A stretch of 64,000 bases of DNA from Lachnospiraceae bacterium. GTDB lineage: Bacteria > Bacillota > Clostridia > Lachnospirales > Lachnospiraceae. The position numbers and the translations under genes are program-made. The first letter of the stretch is position 1. The number at the start of each line of letters is the position of its first letter. Positions 54,101-63,037 of the stretch are shown one piece after another. A model generated the notes under the pieces. It was not told where the DNA came from, did no database searches, and saw only the letters and a program-made list of their open reading frames with translations. The stretch is from contig CAJTDX010000002.1 of NCBI GenBank assembly GCA_910575155.1, positions 186,001 to 250,000 of the forward strand. The letters run 5' to 3'.

Positions 54101-54467
54101 AAAAGGGGAACCCGGAAAAACGGACGTTCAGATTCAGGAGGAAATCTTAAAGGAGCTGAAATTAAAGGGAGTGGCCTCCCAGATCGCGGATGACAGCGTC
54201 AGCGCTAAGGCAAAAAAAGCCGCAGCGGAAGAATTCCGGATTCTTTCCGGGTATGTGAATCACAAGATACAGGAAATCGGCAGGAAGATTTTTCAGGGAG
54301 AGATTCTGGCGAATCCCTATCAGTTGGGAGACAGTACCGGATGTGATTTTTGCCCCTATCATGGGATCTGCGGATTTGATGCCGGAAGGCATGGGCAGGA
54401 TTACCGGAAACTGGAAAATATCAAAGATGAGGGAGAAATTCTGAGAAAAATGCAGGAGGAGATGTAA
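51111..54467 (+). CDS. addB: AddB subunit of the AddAB helicase-nuclease
   Basis: The 1118-aa protein has a P-loop at the N-terminus (GGSGSGKSD, residues 8-16), a degenerate helicase core that in AddB recognises Chi, and a C-terminal RecB-type nuclease with VVDYKSG and LQLQLVVYL. The 4Fe-4S cluster is formed by a cysteine before the nuclease (in ACACSHFLQYG) and the C-terminal CDFCPYHGIC. With AddA it resects double-strand breaks for RecA. addA starts five bases after its stop. Confidence 0.95.
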   Translation: MSLQLIFGGSGSGKSDYVYQRILDQSEREPDCTFFVLVPEQFTMQTQRELVGRQENHSIMNVDVVSFNRLAYRIFDELGMGNLNILEETGKNLVLRRVAEEQQGNLKLLKANMKKTGYITEMKSIISELTQYRIAPQHLNALIEEQKHLPSFRYKMQDIQTMYQGFLDYLEGRFITAEELLEVFANEAERSQILRNSVIVLDGFTGFTPVQYYLLERLVKLARDILVTVTLDQREDPYHDRGVQDLFYMSKKTAAALTKIAARQHVDVAEPLWIPHSDKSRFTNSPALLWLEQNLFRVKPEVYNLSGTEQAQEQDIFLYSLANPRQELEFVAGKIRELVRDRGYRYQDIAIVCGDVELYGTYAQEIFDTFEVPLFLDARKDILFHPMTEFLRGVLLIAEQDFSYEAVLGYLRCGLSGFCMEEIDLLENYILAENIRGFRKWQKKWVRRGSVNDQEELDEINRLRERFMEQFTPLREIFTGGGHSVLEESRVLYELMCSLDVEGMLNEYEESFQEQGETALAREYAQIYKTVMDLLDKMVELLGEEQMRVREYREILEAGLEAAAIGIIPPGYDRVVFGDIERSRLSHIKALFFIGVNDGLIPKMVEHGGIISQTDRELFAANEMELSPTDRERSFIQKFYLYLNLTKPSEKLYITWFRVNQEGKESRKSYLAAAIQKMFPDFAPLRVEELSGFEQIVTPKSSRRFLVEGLKKAKRGEWSQEWMGLYQWYEKQPEWRGQLLPFLEAAFYQYQKQNMGKQVTRELYGSVLEHSVTRLEQFSACACSHFLQYGLKLQERSLGEFAAVDMGTMFHQVLEHYANAMERAGYHWFDVPEQEQERLMDEAIEETLGAGFDSLLLQEARTAYLLERMKRILKRTVETIAEQIRTSHFSPEGYEISFSFVEDLESVNFILNDQEKMRLRGRIDRIDTHKTEDAVYVKVVDYKSGNQDFQLLSLYHGLQLQLVVYLNSAMELLKKKYPQKEVLPGGMYYYHLDDPMIKGEPGKTDVQIQEEILKELKLKGVASQIADDSVSAKAKKAAAEEFRILSGYVNHKIQEIGRKIFQGEILANPYQLGDSTGCDFCPYHGICGFDAGRHGQDYRKLENIKDEGEILRKMQEEM

Positions 54468-54472
54468 GCGGC

Positions 54473-57400
54473 ATGGAAAAAAAATGGACCAGACAACAAC
54501 AGCAGGTGATTGATCTTGGCAACCGGAACCTGCTGGTGTCGGCGGCTGCGGGAAGCGGCAAGACAGCCGTATTGGTGGAACGTATTATTCAAAAGATCAC
54601 AAATACAGAACATCCGGTGGATATTGACCGTCTGCTGATTGTAACCTTTACCAATGCGGCGGCGGCAGAGATGCGGGAGCGGATCGGCATTGCCCTGGCG
54701 GAGGCTTTGGAACAGCGTCCGGACAATATTCATCTGCAGCGGCAGCAGACCTTGTTGCATACGGCGCAGATTACCACCATACATAGCTTTTGTCTGTACG
54801 TAATACGGAATTATTTTCATCGGATTGATCTGGACCCGGAGTTTCGGGTGGCGGAAGAAGGCGAACTGAAGTTAATGCAGAGCGACGTGCTCGATCAGGT
54901 GCTGGAACAGTATTACCGGGAGGCGAAGCCGGAATTTCTGGCGCTTTCTGAGACGCTTGCCACGGGCAAAACGGACCAGCCGTTCAAAGAGACGATATTA
55001 AAATTGTTTCGTTTTGCCATGAGTTATCCCTGGGTGGAGGAATGGCTTTGGGATTGTAAAAAGCCCTTTCATGTGCAAACCCGGGAGGAGTTTGACCGTC
55101 TTTCCATGACAGAAGAATTGTTAGAATATCTGGGAAATCTTTCGCTGCAGTGGAAAGAACAGATCAAACAGTGCCACAGGCTCAGTCTGGCAGAGGACGG
55201 CCCTTCAGCCTATGCAGAACTTCTGGAACGGGAAACGGCGGCTATGGAAGAAATAGCGGCGAGCCGGACATATCAGGAATATTATGAGCGTATCCGCGCA
55301 TGTTCTTTTGCCCGTCTGCCTGCTTTGCGTAAATTTTCCGGAGATCCGGCAAAGAAAGAGCAGGCACAGAAGCTGCGCAATGAGGTAAAGGCTTCTGTGA
55401 AAAAAATGACGGAACAGTTTTTTTTCCAGAGTCCTGAGGATATGAGAAAGGATCTGGAAAAGTGCCGTCCGGCAGCGGATATGCTGATTGAGGTCACGCT
55501 CGCCTTTATCCGGGCTTTTTCAGAGAAAAAGCGGGAAAAAAATATGCTGGACTTTAATGATCTGGAGCATTTTGCCTTAAAAATCCTGGTGGATGAAAAG
55601 ACGCGCGAGCCGAGCCAGACGGCGGAAGAGCTGCGGAACAATTATCAGGAAATTATGATTGATGAATATCAGGATTCCAATTATGTACAGGAGACGATCT
55701 TGCGGGCAGTGTCGAAGGAAGCACAGCAGGGGCACAACATGTTTATGGTGGGCGATGTGAAGCAGAGTATTTACCGTTTCCGTATGGCGCGGCCGGAGCT
55801 TTTTATGGAGAAATATCATACTTACTGCCAGGAGGACAGTGAGAACCAGCGCATAGATCTGCATAAAAATTTCCGCAGCCGCCGGGAGGTTTTAGAGACG
55901 GTCAATGATATTTTCTATAAAATTATGAATCAGGATATCGGAAATATCACCTATGACGAGCAGGCGGCTCTTTATGCGGGGGCTGTATTTCCACAGGGAG
56001 AGCCGGGGATGTTTGACACCAGATTTGTGGTGATTGAGCCAAAAGAGGACGACCAAATGACCAAAGTGCAGGAGCTGGAGGCAAAGGCGGTGGGCAATGA
56101 AATTCATGAGCTGATGAAACGCCAGAAGGTGACTGATCAGATGCCTTCCGAAGACGGGGAGGGGAGTCTTCGGCAGGTGCGTTATTCAGATATTGTGATT
56201 TTACTGCGTTCCTTAAGCGGCTGGGCAGATACCTTTGTGAAGGTTCTGGGAGAGATGGGAATTCCCGCCCGTGCGGCGGCTGGTACCGGGTATTTTTCTG
56301 CATTTGAAGTGCAGACTGCTTTAAATCTCTTGAAAATTGTAGATAATCCCAGGCAGGATATTCCTCTGGCGGCGGTGCTGGCTTCTCCTGTCGTAGGTCT
56401 GACGGGGGAGGAGCTTGCCATTTTAAGGGTTCAGTTTCCGGAAGAAAAGTTTTATCAGGCCGTCATGCATTATCAGGCCAAAGATGTACCGGATTGTTCC
56501 GAAAAATTTCCCGTATTATCTCCAAAATCCAAAGAGAAGCTCCAGAATTTTCTTGAACTTTTACAACGGTTCAGAACAAAGGTCAGTTATACGCCCATTC
56601 ACAAGCTCTTATATGAGCTGCTGGAAGAGACGGGGTATCAGGCTTACGTCTATGCGCTTCCGGATGGAGAAGTGAAACGGGCAAATCTTCAAATGCTGGT
56701 GGAGAAGGCGATTGCCTATGAGGGCACCAGCTATCGGGGCCTGTTTCATTTTATCCGCTATATGGACCAGCTTCAGAAATACGAGGTGGATTTTCCCCTG
56801 GCAGAAGGAGAGGAAGCGGAGGATGCCGTGCGGATTATGAGCATCCATAAGAGCAAGGGCCTGGAATTTCCGGTGGTGTTTGTCTCTGGACTGGGAAAGA
56901 TGTTTAACAGCCAGGATCTCAGGGAACGGGTCGTGCTCCATCCGGGGCTTGGGATTGGCATGGATGTCACAGATTTAAAAAGAAGGCTGAGAACGCCGGG
57001 GCTTACCAGGCAGTTTCTGGCGCGAAAAATTGCCATGGAGAATACCGGAGAAGAACTGCGGGTTTTGTATGTGGCGCTGACCCGCGCCAGAGAGAAATTG
57101 ATTCTTACAGGTGTTTTGAAAAAGGCGGAGCAGAAATTAGAAGAGCTGGAAACGGAATTTCTGCAGGAATCGCAGCAGTTTCTTTCATTCCTGAAACGGC
57201 TGAATGCCAGTACGTTTTTACAGTTTCTTTTGATGGCGGCCGCGTCCTATCCCGGAAAATATCCGGTGCAGCTTATCACCCAGTCTCAGCTTCAGTCGGC
57301 CTCTGAGCGGCGTCTTGCCAAAGAGGAGCTGACGAAAATAGAACTGTTTGCGAAACTCAAAACTGCCAGTCCGCAATGGGAACAGAGGGTAGGAGAGCGT

Positions 57401-58129
57401 TTGTCCTATCAATATCCTTATGAGGAGGAGACCGTAATGCGTACCAAGGTATCAGTTTCGGAATTAAAGCATCGCCTGAGCGGCAGGATGCCGGAAGAGG
57501 AACCGATACAGCAATTGGCCTGGAGCGAAGAACAGCGGCAGGAGGCGCAGAGAGAAGAGGCAGCAGGGGAAAAGGAGCGCTATATTCCGGCGTTTATGGA
57601 AGGAATACGGGAAGAAAATATGGGTGCGAAACGGGGAACAGCCATGCACCGTGTGCTGGAATGTTATGATTTTACCCAGGCTTCTGACACGCTGAACGGG
57701 CAGCTTGCGCTTATGGCGGAGAACAAGAGAATGGAAAAGGAACTTCTAAAGCTGGTAAATGTCAATGCACTGCGAAGATTTCTCGCAACTCCTCTGAGCC
57801 ATAGGATGCAAAAAGCTGCGCGGGAAGGGAAACTGTATAAGGAAAAACCGTTTGTTATGGGAAAACCGGCCTGTGAGGTTTTGCAAGAAAGCGAAAGCCG
57901 GGAAATGCTGCTGATTCAGGGAATTGTCGACGTATTTTTTGAGGAGGCGGACGGAATTGTACTGCTGGATTATAAAACAGACCGGGTACAGACAGGCGCG
58001 CAGCTGGCAGAACGCTACCGCGGGCAGATGGAATGGTATCAGGAGGCCGTTGAGCGGGCGCTGAAGAAACCAGTGAAGGAGAAGATGTTATATTCCTTTT
58101 GTCTGCAGGAAACCGTTCCGGTATCATAA
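54473..58129 (+). CDS. addA: AddA subunit of the AddAB helicase-nuclease
   Basis: The 1218-aa UvrD-family helicase has Walker A AAAGSGKTAVL (about residues 23-33), TFTNAAAAEMRERI, Walker B IMIDEYQDSN, the QSIYRFRMA motif and LRVLYVALTRAREKL, and ends in a nuclease domain with VLLDYKTDRV and RGQMEWYQEA. It is translated right behind addB (five-base gap; addB end provides GGAGGAG). Gene order addB-addA is the rule in Firmicutes. Confidence 0.96.
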   Translation: MEKKWTRQQQQVIDLGNRNLLVSAAAGSGKTAVLVERIIQKITNTEHPVDIDRLLIVTFTNAAAAEMRERIGIALAEALEQRPDNIHLQRQQTLLHTAQITTIHSFCLYVIRNYFHRIDLDPEFRVAEEGELKLMQSDVLDQVLEQYYREAKPEFLALSETLATGKTDQPFKETILKLFRFAMSYPWVEEWLWDCKKPFHVQTREEFDRLSMTEELLEYLGNLSLQWKEQIKQCHRLSLAEDGPSAYAELLERETAAMEEIAASRTYQEYYERIRACSFARLPALRKFSGDPAKKEQAQKLRNEVKASVKKMTEQFFFQSPEDMRKDLEKCRPAADMLIEVTLAFIRAFSEKKREKNMLDFNDLEHFALKILVDEKTREPSQTAEELRNNYQEIMIDEYQDSNYVQETILRAVSKEAQQGHNMFMVGDVKQSIYRFRMARPELFMEKYHTYCQEDSENQRIDLHKNFRSRREVLETVNDIFYKIMNQDIGNITYDEQAALYAGAVFPQGEPGMFDTRFVVIEPKEDDQMTKVQELEAKAVGNEIHELMKRQKVTDQMPSEDGEGSLRQVRYSDIVILLRSLSGWADTFVKVLGEMGIPARAAAGTGYFSAFEVQTALNLLKIVDNPRQDIPLAAVLASPVVGLTGEELAILRVQFPEEKFYQAVMHYQAKDVPDCSEKFPVLSPKSKEKLQNFLELLQRFRTKVSYTPIHKLLYELLEETGYQAYVYALPDGEVKRANLQMLVEKAIAYEGTSYRGLFHFIRYMDQLQKYEVDFPLAEGEEAEDAVRIMSIHKSKGLEFPVVFVSGLGKMFNSQDLRERVVLHPGLGIGMDVTDLKRRLRTPGLTRQFLARKIAMENTGEELRVLYVALTRAREKLILTGVLKKAEQKLEELETEFLQESQQFLSFLKRLNASTFLQFLLMAAASYPGKYPVQLITQSQLQSASERRLAKEELTKIELFAKLKTASPQWEQRVGERLSYQYPYEEETVMRTKVSVSELKHRLSGRMPEEEPIQQLAWSEEQRQEAQREEAAGEKERYIPAFMEGIREENMGAKRGTAMHRVLECYDFTQASDTLNGQLALMAENKRMEKELLKLVNVNALRRFLATPLSHRMQKAAREGKLYKEKPFVMGKPACEVLQESESREMLLIQGIVDVFFEEADGIVLLDYKTDRVQTGAQLAERYRGQMEWYQEAVERALKKPVKEKMLYSFCLQETVPVS

Positions 58130-58215
58130 GAACTGTCAATGACGCCGCCGCGCTGCTTCACTCCTTATAATTTTCTGGTTTCAACCGCCTGTCTGCCGGT
58201 ATGTTGTGTGTGCTG

Positions 58216-58731
58216 CTATTTCATCAGAAGATCCATCAGGTAAGCATAAACTTCTTCGTTCTGCTTTTGCCAGTTGGCGCAGACGGCTTCTGCCTGTTCG
58301 CGGGTCTTCACGGCGATGGTCAGGTCAATGAGAGAATACTCTTTTTCTTTGATCTGACAGCGCGCGGCAAATTCCTGACCCGTAGTCTTATAATAATCAG
58401 CGATTACAGAGATTTCCTGACGCAGCTCCATATTGTTTTCTGCAAAATAAGAGAGTACGTCCGATTTAATGGCGGGAGAAATTTTATCCGGAAAATAGGA
58501 GAGCGTTTCTCTTCCGGCCGGGGTGATATAGTAATGCGTATTATTGTGGGTAGATTCGGTGCGCACCAGTTCCGCGCTGATAAGTTCGCTGATTGCCTGT
58601 TGAATGGTAAAATAAGTCGTATATTCTTTTTCCAGCACGAAGTTGGAAATCTGGGTGTTGGTCAGAGGAAAATCCACATGATCCAGCATATACAGTACAA
58701 TTAGTTTATATTGCGTCAGGGCTTCTGCCAT
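58216..58731 (-). CDS. DUF4364 family protein
   Basis: The 171-aa protein opens with a winged-helix-like domain, LTQYKLIVLYMLDHVDFPLTNTQISNFVLEKEYTTYFTIQQAISEL, followed by YYITPAGRETLSYFP. This matches the DUF4364 family of Clostridia, probably a DNA-binding or PadR-like regulator; no target is known. AAGGAGTGA precedes its ATG. It is the last of three leftward genes, 11 bp after the radical SAM gene. The 86-bp convergent gap to addA contains no hairpin that I see. Confidence 0.85.
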   Translation of the reverse strand: MAEALTQYKLIVLYMLDHVDFPLTNTQISNFVLEKEYTTYFTIQQAISELISAELVRTESTHNNTHYYITPAGRETLSYFPDKISPAIKSDVLSYFAENNMELRQEISVIADYYKTTGQEFAARCQIKEKEYSLIDLTIAVKTREQAEAVCANWQKQNEEVYAYLMDLLMK

Positions 58732-58742
58732 GAAATCACTCC

Positions 58743-59732
58743 TTACTCTTCATATTGTGCGGGTGTTTCTTTCCATGTTTTTATTTGCATAAATTTCTCT
58801 GACTTTTCATCATTGGCGTAATATTTTCCCTGCCAGGTATCTCTGAGTTTTAAGGTTTGTTCGATCTGGTTGAGCACGCTGCGTTTGGCCAGGCTCCAGA
58901 GGGGCGCGGTCAGCAGTTCTTTGGGACCGTCCCCGGTAAGGCGGTGAATGGTGATTGTCTGCGGCAGCCGTTCCAGACAGTCCGCGATCAAATCGCAGTA
59001 AGCGTCCTGCGTCAGAAGAGGGAACGGCTGCTTTTTATAGAAGTCTCCCAGATCTGTGTCAGATAAAATGTGTAGTAACTGCAGTTTGACGCCAAATACC
59101 TGTAAAGCTCCCACATGAGCGACAGTTTCAAGCATCTGTGCTCTGGTTTCGTTGGGAAGTCCCAGAATCACATGTACGATGACCGGAAGGCGGCGAAGAG
59201 TCAATGCATGTACCGCCTGATGAAAACATTCCAGCGTAAAGCCGCTGCGGATAAAACGGCTGGTATCAGGATGAATGGTCTGCAGTCCCAGCTCCACCCA
59301 CACCGGTTTGATCTGGTTCAGTTCTGCCAGGAGATTCAGAATATCAAAAGAGAGACAGTCCGGGCGGGTGGCGATGGAAAGAATCACCACATCGGGATCC
59401 AAAATAGCCTCGGTAAAAATTTTCCGCAGATAATCTACTGGCGCATAGGTGTTGGTATATGCCTGAAAATAAGCGATAAATTTGCGGCAGTTGCGCTTGG
59501 CGCGTATTTGTGCTTTGGCTTCTGAGAGCTGCAAAGAAACAGGCTGGCAGCTTTTTTGAGCAAAATCGCCGCTGCCAGCCTGGCTGCAGAAAATGCAGCC
59601 TCTGCTGCCAAGCGTGCCGTCGCGGTTGGGGCATGTCATGCCGCCGTTTAAAGCCAGGCGGTAAACTTTCTCGCCAAAAGTCTGTTTTAAGTAGTAATCA
59701 AGAGCGTAATATCGTTTTCCATTCCAGAACAT
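58743..59732 (-). CDS. TIGR01212-family radical SAM protein (YtqA/YhcC-like)
   Basis: The 329-aa protein has the diagnostic cluster motif TCPNRDGTLGSRGCIFC, a longer spacing than the usual CxxxCxxC, followed by the radical SAM barrel (YTNTYAPVD, SIATRPDCL, VELGLQTIH, HVILGLPNET). This is the TIGR01212 family, with members in most Firmicutes and of uncertain substrate; tRNA or metabolite modification is suspected. ATG 59732 gives the typical FWNGKRYYALDYYLKQ start; an in-frame GTG at 59744 overlaps the upstream gene's end. Confidence 0.92.
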   Translation of the reverse strand: MFWNGKRYYALDYYLKQTFGEKVYRLALNGGMTCPNRDGTLGSRGCIFCSQAGSGDFAQKSCQPVSLQLSEAKAQIRAKRNCRKFIAYFQAYTNTYAPVDYLRKIFTEAILDPDVVILSIATRPDCLSFDILNLLAELNQIKPVWVELGLQTIHPDTSRFIRSGFTLECFHQAVHALTLRRLPVIVHVILGLPNETRAQMLETVAHVGALQVFGVKLQLLHILSDTDLGDFYKKQPFPLLTQDAYCDLIADCLERLPQTITIHRLTGDGPKELLTAPLWSLAKRSVLNQIEQTLKLRDTWQGKYYANDEKSEKFMQIKTWKETPAQYEE

Positions 59733-59733
59733 G

Positions 59734-60891
59734 TTATTTTCCACAGATATGAGATTTGACGGCGCTGCTTACTGCCGGCGCCACGCGGGGATCAAAAGCT
59801 TCCGGCATAATAAAATCTTCGCTGAGCTGTTCTGGCGGTACCAGTCCGGCAATTGCCTCCGCGGCCGCAAGCTTCATTTCTTCTGTAATCTGAGCGGCGC
59901 GGCCTTCCAGAGCGCCCTTGAAAATGCCTGGGAACGCTACGACGTTATTAATCTGGTTGGGAAAATCGCTTCGTCCGGTTCCAATTACTTTTGCCCCGGC
60001 AGCTTTGGCGATGTCCGGCATAATTTCGGGGACAGGGTTTGCCATGGCGAATAATATGGCGTCTTTGTTCATGGAAGCCACCATTTCCGCAGTGACAATA
60101 TTGGGAGCGGAAACGCCCACAAAAATATCGGCGCCCTGCAAAGCGTCGGCAAGACTGCCGCTTTTCTGTTCCAGATTGGTGATTTCCGTCATTTTCTGCT
60201 GCATCCAGTTCAGATCCGGATAATCTTTGCCGATCATGCCCAGGCGGTCGCACATGGTTACATGGGGAAATCCGTAGGTGAGCAGAAGCTTTGTGATGGC
60301 AATACCGGCGGAACCTGCGCCGTTTACGACAACCCGGCAGTGTTCCTTTTGTTTGCCAGTCACTTTTAAGGCATTAATGATGCCGGCCAGAACCACGATT
60401 GCCGTTCCGTGCTGGTCGTCGTGGAATACAGGGATAGAAAGCGTTTTCTTGAGGCGTTCTTCAATTTCGAAACAGCGGGGAGCGGAAATATCTTCCAGAT
60501 TGATGCCGCCGAAACCGGGAGCCAGATAAGTAACGGCTTTGATGATCTCTTCTGTATCCTGAGTGTCCAGACAGATGGGGACGGCATTGATCCCGCCAAA
60601 TTCTTTGAAAAGCACGCATTTTCCCTCCATGACCGGCATGGCGGCGTACGGACCGATATTTCCAAGTCCAAGCACGGCGCTTCCGTCGGAGACGACGGCT
60701 ACGGTATTTGCCTTCATGGTGTATACATAGGCGTCTTCGGGATGTTCGGCAATGAGTTTACATGGCTCCGCAACGCCGGGGGTGTAGGCGATGGACAGGT
60801 CTTCCCTGGATGTTACAGGGGCTTTTGCAGTTGTTTCCAGCTTGCCCTGCCATTCTTTATGTAAAAGTACTGCCTGTTCCTGTAATGTCAT
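59734..60891 (-). CDS. NAD(P)-dependent malic enzyme
   Basis: The 385-aa enzyme decarboxylates malate to pyruvate. It has the short bacterial architecture (YtsJ-like, no phosphotransacetylase tail): YTPGVAEPC near the N-terminus, KEFGGINAVPICLDT, FHDDQHGTA, the nucleotide loop GAGSAGIAI (about residues 193-201), and MANPVPEI. AAAGGAGTGAAC precedes the ATG. First gene of the leftward three-gene unit; promoter at 60940-60968. Confidence 0.94.
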   Translation of the reverse strand: MTLQEQAVLLHKEWQGKLETTAKAPVTSREDLSIAYTPGVAEPCKLIAEHPEDAYVYTMKANTVAVVSDGSAVLGLGNIGPYAAMPVMEGKCVLFKEFGGINAVPICLDTQDTEEIIKAVTYLAPGFGGINLEDISAPRCFEIEERLKKTLSIPVFHDDQHGTAIVVLAGIINALKVTGKQKEHCRVVVNGAGSAGIAITKLLLTYGFPHVTMCDRLGMIGKDYPDLNWMQQKMTEITNLEQKSGSLADALQGADIFVGVSAPNIVTAEMVASMNKDAILFAMANPVPEIMPDIAKAAGAKVIGTGRSDFPNQINNVVAFPGIFKGALEGRAAQITEEMKLAAAEAIAGLVPPEQLSEDFIMPEAFDPRVAPAVSSAVKSHICGK

Positions 60892-60939
60892 TTGAGTTCA
60901 CTCCTTTGTGTTGTTTAAATATTCAGAAAGATTCGATTA

Positions 60940-60968
60940 ATCATAGCATGAAAAAAAATGTAAATCAA
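60940..60968 (-). promoter_or_regulatory. SigA promoter of the malic enzyme operon
   Basis: On the minus strand TTGATT (60963-60968), 17-base spacer, TATGAT (60940-60945). It is divergent from the rho promoter. Confidence 0.75.
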
Positions 60969-61002
60969 GAAAAATGGACTTTCTATTTATAAAAAGATAG
61001 TG

Positions 61003-61008
61003 TATAAT
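61003..61008 (+). promoter_or_regulatory. Probable rho promoter -10
   Basis: TATAAT at 61003-61008 with no convincing -35 (best TTTCTA at 60980-60985). The leader to the ATG at 61088 is about 75 bases. Confidence 0.5.
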
Positions 61009-61087
61009 AGATTCATTACATTATGAAATCAGTCATGGTCAACTCTGACATAGATTCCCATATCATAGCGGTTAAAAGGAGAAATAT

Positions 61088-62587
61088 ATGAGAGAAAAGT
61101 ATGAAAGTTTATCTGTAGTAGTATTGCGGGATGTGGCTAAATCCAGAGGATTGAAGCATCTTTCAGGACTCAAAAAAAGTGAACTGGTAGATTTAATGCT
61201 GAAAGAGGATGAGAAGGCTGCCAGAGAAGAAGAGAAGACTCCCGGTATGGCCGCAGAGGAAGAGGATACGCAGCAGGCGGAAGAAGAGAGGGAAGAAAAG
61301 GGAAAACAGGAAGGAAAAAATTCTTCCCAGTATGACAGCCATAACGAACGTGGGGAAAGAAATGCCAGAAATGAACGCCTGGAACGAAGTGAACGGCAGG
61401 AACGGAAATCTGCCAGGATTATTACAGCAGACGGTATTGAAATTGATAATCCTGAGCTGGACAGCGGAATCAGCGCCCATGGAATTTTGGAGGTTATGCC
61501 GGACGGATATGGATTTATCCGATGTGAGAATTATCTGCCAGGCGAACACGATGTCTATGTTTCTCCGTCTCAGATTCGAAAATTTGGTCTTAAGACGGGC
61601 GATATTATCAATGGAAATACCAGGGTGAAAACCCAGCAGGAGAAGTTCAGCGCACTGTTATATATCCGCAGCATCAACGGCTGTCATCCCTCGGAAATCT
61701 TAAGGCGTCCGAATTTTGAAGATTTAACGCCGATTTTTCCCAATGAACGGATTCGTCTGGAAACGGACCGGGGAGCGGTTCCAATGCGCATTATGGACGT
61801 AGTGTCTCCCATTGGCAAGGGGCAGCGCGGCATGATTGTCTCCCCGCCCAAGGCAGGAAAGACAACCCTGTTAAAGCAGGTGGCCAGGGCAGTGACCAGA
61901 AATCATCCGGATATGCATCTGATTATTCTGCTGATTGACGAGCGTCCGGAAGAAGTCACAGATATCAAAGAGGCGATTGAGGGGAAAAATGTGGAGGTAA
62001 TTTACTCTACGTTTGACGAGCTTCCGGAGCATCATAAGCGTGTGTCAGAGATGGTGATTGAGCGTGCAAGACGTCTTGTGGAACATGGAAAGGACGTCAT
62101 GATTCTCTTAGACAGCATCACCCGTCTGGCAAGGGCGTATAATCTGATTGTGCCCCCCAGCGGAAGGACGCTTTCCGGCGGTATCGATCCGGCGGCCTTG
62201 CATATGCCCAAACGGTTTTTCGGCGCTGCCCGCAATATGCGCGAAGGGGGAAGCATTACGATTCTGGCGACGGCTCTTGTGGATACCGGAAGCCGTATGG
62301 ACGATGTGGTTTACGAGGAATTTAAAGGTACGGGCAATATGGAACTGATCCTGGACCGTAAGCTGTCGGAACGCCGGATTTTTCCTGCGGTGGATATTAT
62401 AAAATCCGGAACCAGGAGAGAGGATCTGCTGCTGAGCCGCGAGGAGCAGGAGGCAGTGGAAGTGATGCGTCGGGCCGTCAATGGAATGAAGCCCGACGAA
62501 GCGGTGGAGAGTATTTTGAATTTGTTTGTACGTACCAGCCATAACCGCGAGTTCTGCCAGATGGTAAAAAAGACCAAACTTTTGTGA
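61088..62587 (+). CDS. rho: Transcription termination factor Rho
   Basis: The 499-aa hexameric helicase has an N-terminal Rho helical domain ([29 protein letters not shown]), then a low-complexity Glu/Lys/Arg/Asn insert (about residues 38-112), the cold-shock-like RNA-binding fold ([41 protein letters not shown]) and the ATPase core with Walker [12 protein letters not shown] and [11 protein letters not shown]. The insert makes it longer than the 419-residue Escherichia protein; such inserts are common in Clostridia and bind RNA. AAAAGGAG precedes the ATG. Confidence 0.97.
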   Translation: MREKYESLSVVVLRDVAKSRGLKHLSGLKKSELVDLMLKEDEKAAREEEKTPGMAAEEEDTQQAEEEREEKGKQEGKNSSQYDSHNERGERNARNERLERSERQERKSARIITADGIEIDNPELDSGISAHGILEVMPDGYGFIRCENYLPGEHDVYVSPSQIRKFGLKTGDIINGNTRVKTQQEKFSALLYIRSINGCHPSEILRRPNFEDLTPIFPNERIRLETDRGAVPMRIMDVVSPIGKGQRGMIVSPPKAGKTTLLKQVARAVTRNHPDMHLIILLIDERPEEVTDIKEAIEGKNVEVIYSTFDELPEHHKRVSEMVIERARRLVEHGKDVMILLDSITRLARAYNLIVPPSGRTLSGGIDPAALHMPKRFFGAARNMREGGSITILATALVDTGSRMDDVVYEEFKGTGNMELILDRKLSERRIFPAVDIIKSGTRREDLLLSREEQEAVEVMRRAVNGMKPDEAVESILNLFVRTSHNREFCQMVKKTKLL

Positions 62588-62640
62588 TGCGGCGGCTGAA
62601 TGCCAAAAAGGATTTGTCTGTAAATATTTTATAAAAGAAC

Positions 62641-62669
62641 TTGCATATAAATAAAATCTATGCTACAAT
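62641..62669 (+). promoter_or_regulatory. SigA promoter of rpmE
   Basis: TTGCAT (62641-62646), 17-base spacer, TACAAT (62664-62669). The 75-base leader may carry an L31 autoregulatory RNA, but I cannot identify its structure. Confidence 0.78.
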
Positions 62670-62750
62670 AATAGAGCTGTTGCGCAGGCAATAGTACAAG
62701 CAGAAAATCAGGTTAACAATTTTGAAATATAGAATGAAGAGGTGAAAAAT

Positions 62751-62957
62751 ATGAGAGAAGGAATCCATCCGAATTATCATCAGGCGACGGTAACTTGCAA
62801 CTGTGGAAATACTTTTGTAACAGGTTCTACCAAGGAAGATATCCACGTTGAAATCTGTTCTAAATGTCATCCGTTCTATACTGGACAGCAGAAGGCTGCT
62901 CAGGCTCGCGGACGTATTGACAAGTTCAACAGAAAGTATGGCATGAACAATCAGTAA
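62751..62957 (+). CDS. rpmE: 50S ribosomal protein L31
   Basis: The 68-aa protein starts [22 protein letters not shown] and has the zinc-binding pairs CNC (residues 16 and 18) and [10 protein letters not shown] (about 37-46), so it is the zinc-containing (C+) form. Length is normal. ATG 62751 follows GAAGAGGTG; an in-frame GTG at 62742 is part of that site. A terminator follows. Confidence 0.97.
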   Translation: MREGIHPNYHQATVTCNCGNTFVTGSTKEDIHVEICSKCHPFYTGQQKAAQARGRIDKFNRKYGMNNQ

Positions 62958-62979
62958 GAGGGTTACGTTCAACCAAAGG

Positions 62980-63015
62980 GAGGATGTCTTTTCAGTCGGC
63001 ATCCTCTATTTTATT
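62980..63015 (+). terminator. Terminator between rpmE and the DUF1385 gene
   Basis: GAGGATG (62980-62986) / CATCCTC (63000-63006) with a T-rich tail TATTTTATTT. It lies 22 bases before the next start, so it may act as a partial terminator. Confidence 0.8.
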
Positions 63016-63037
63016 TGTTCATAAAGGAGTGAAAAAC

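Noticed and set aside
58201-58704. 167-aa rightward ORF
   Set aside because: Antisense to the DUF4364 gene, which has a proper ribosome site and family motifs.
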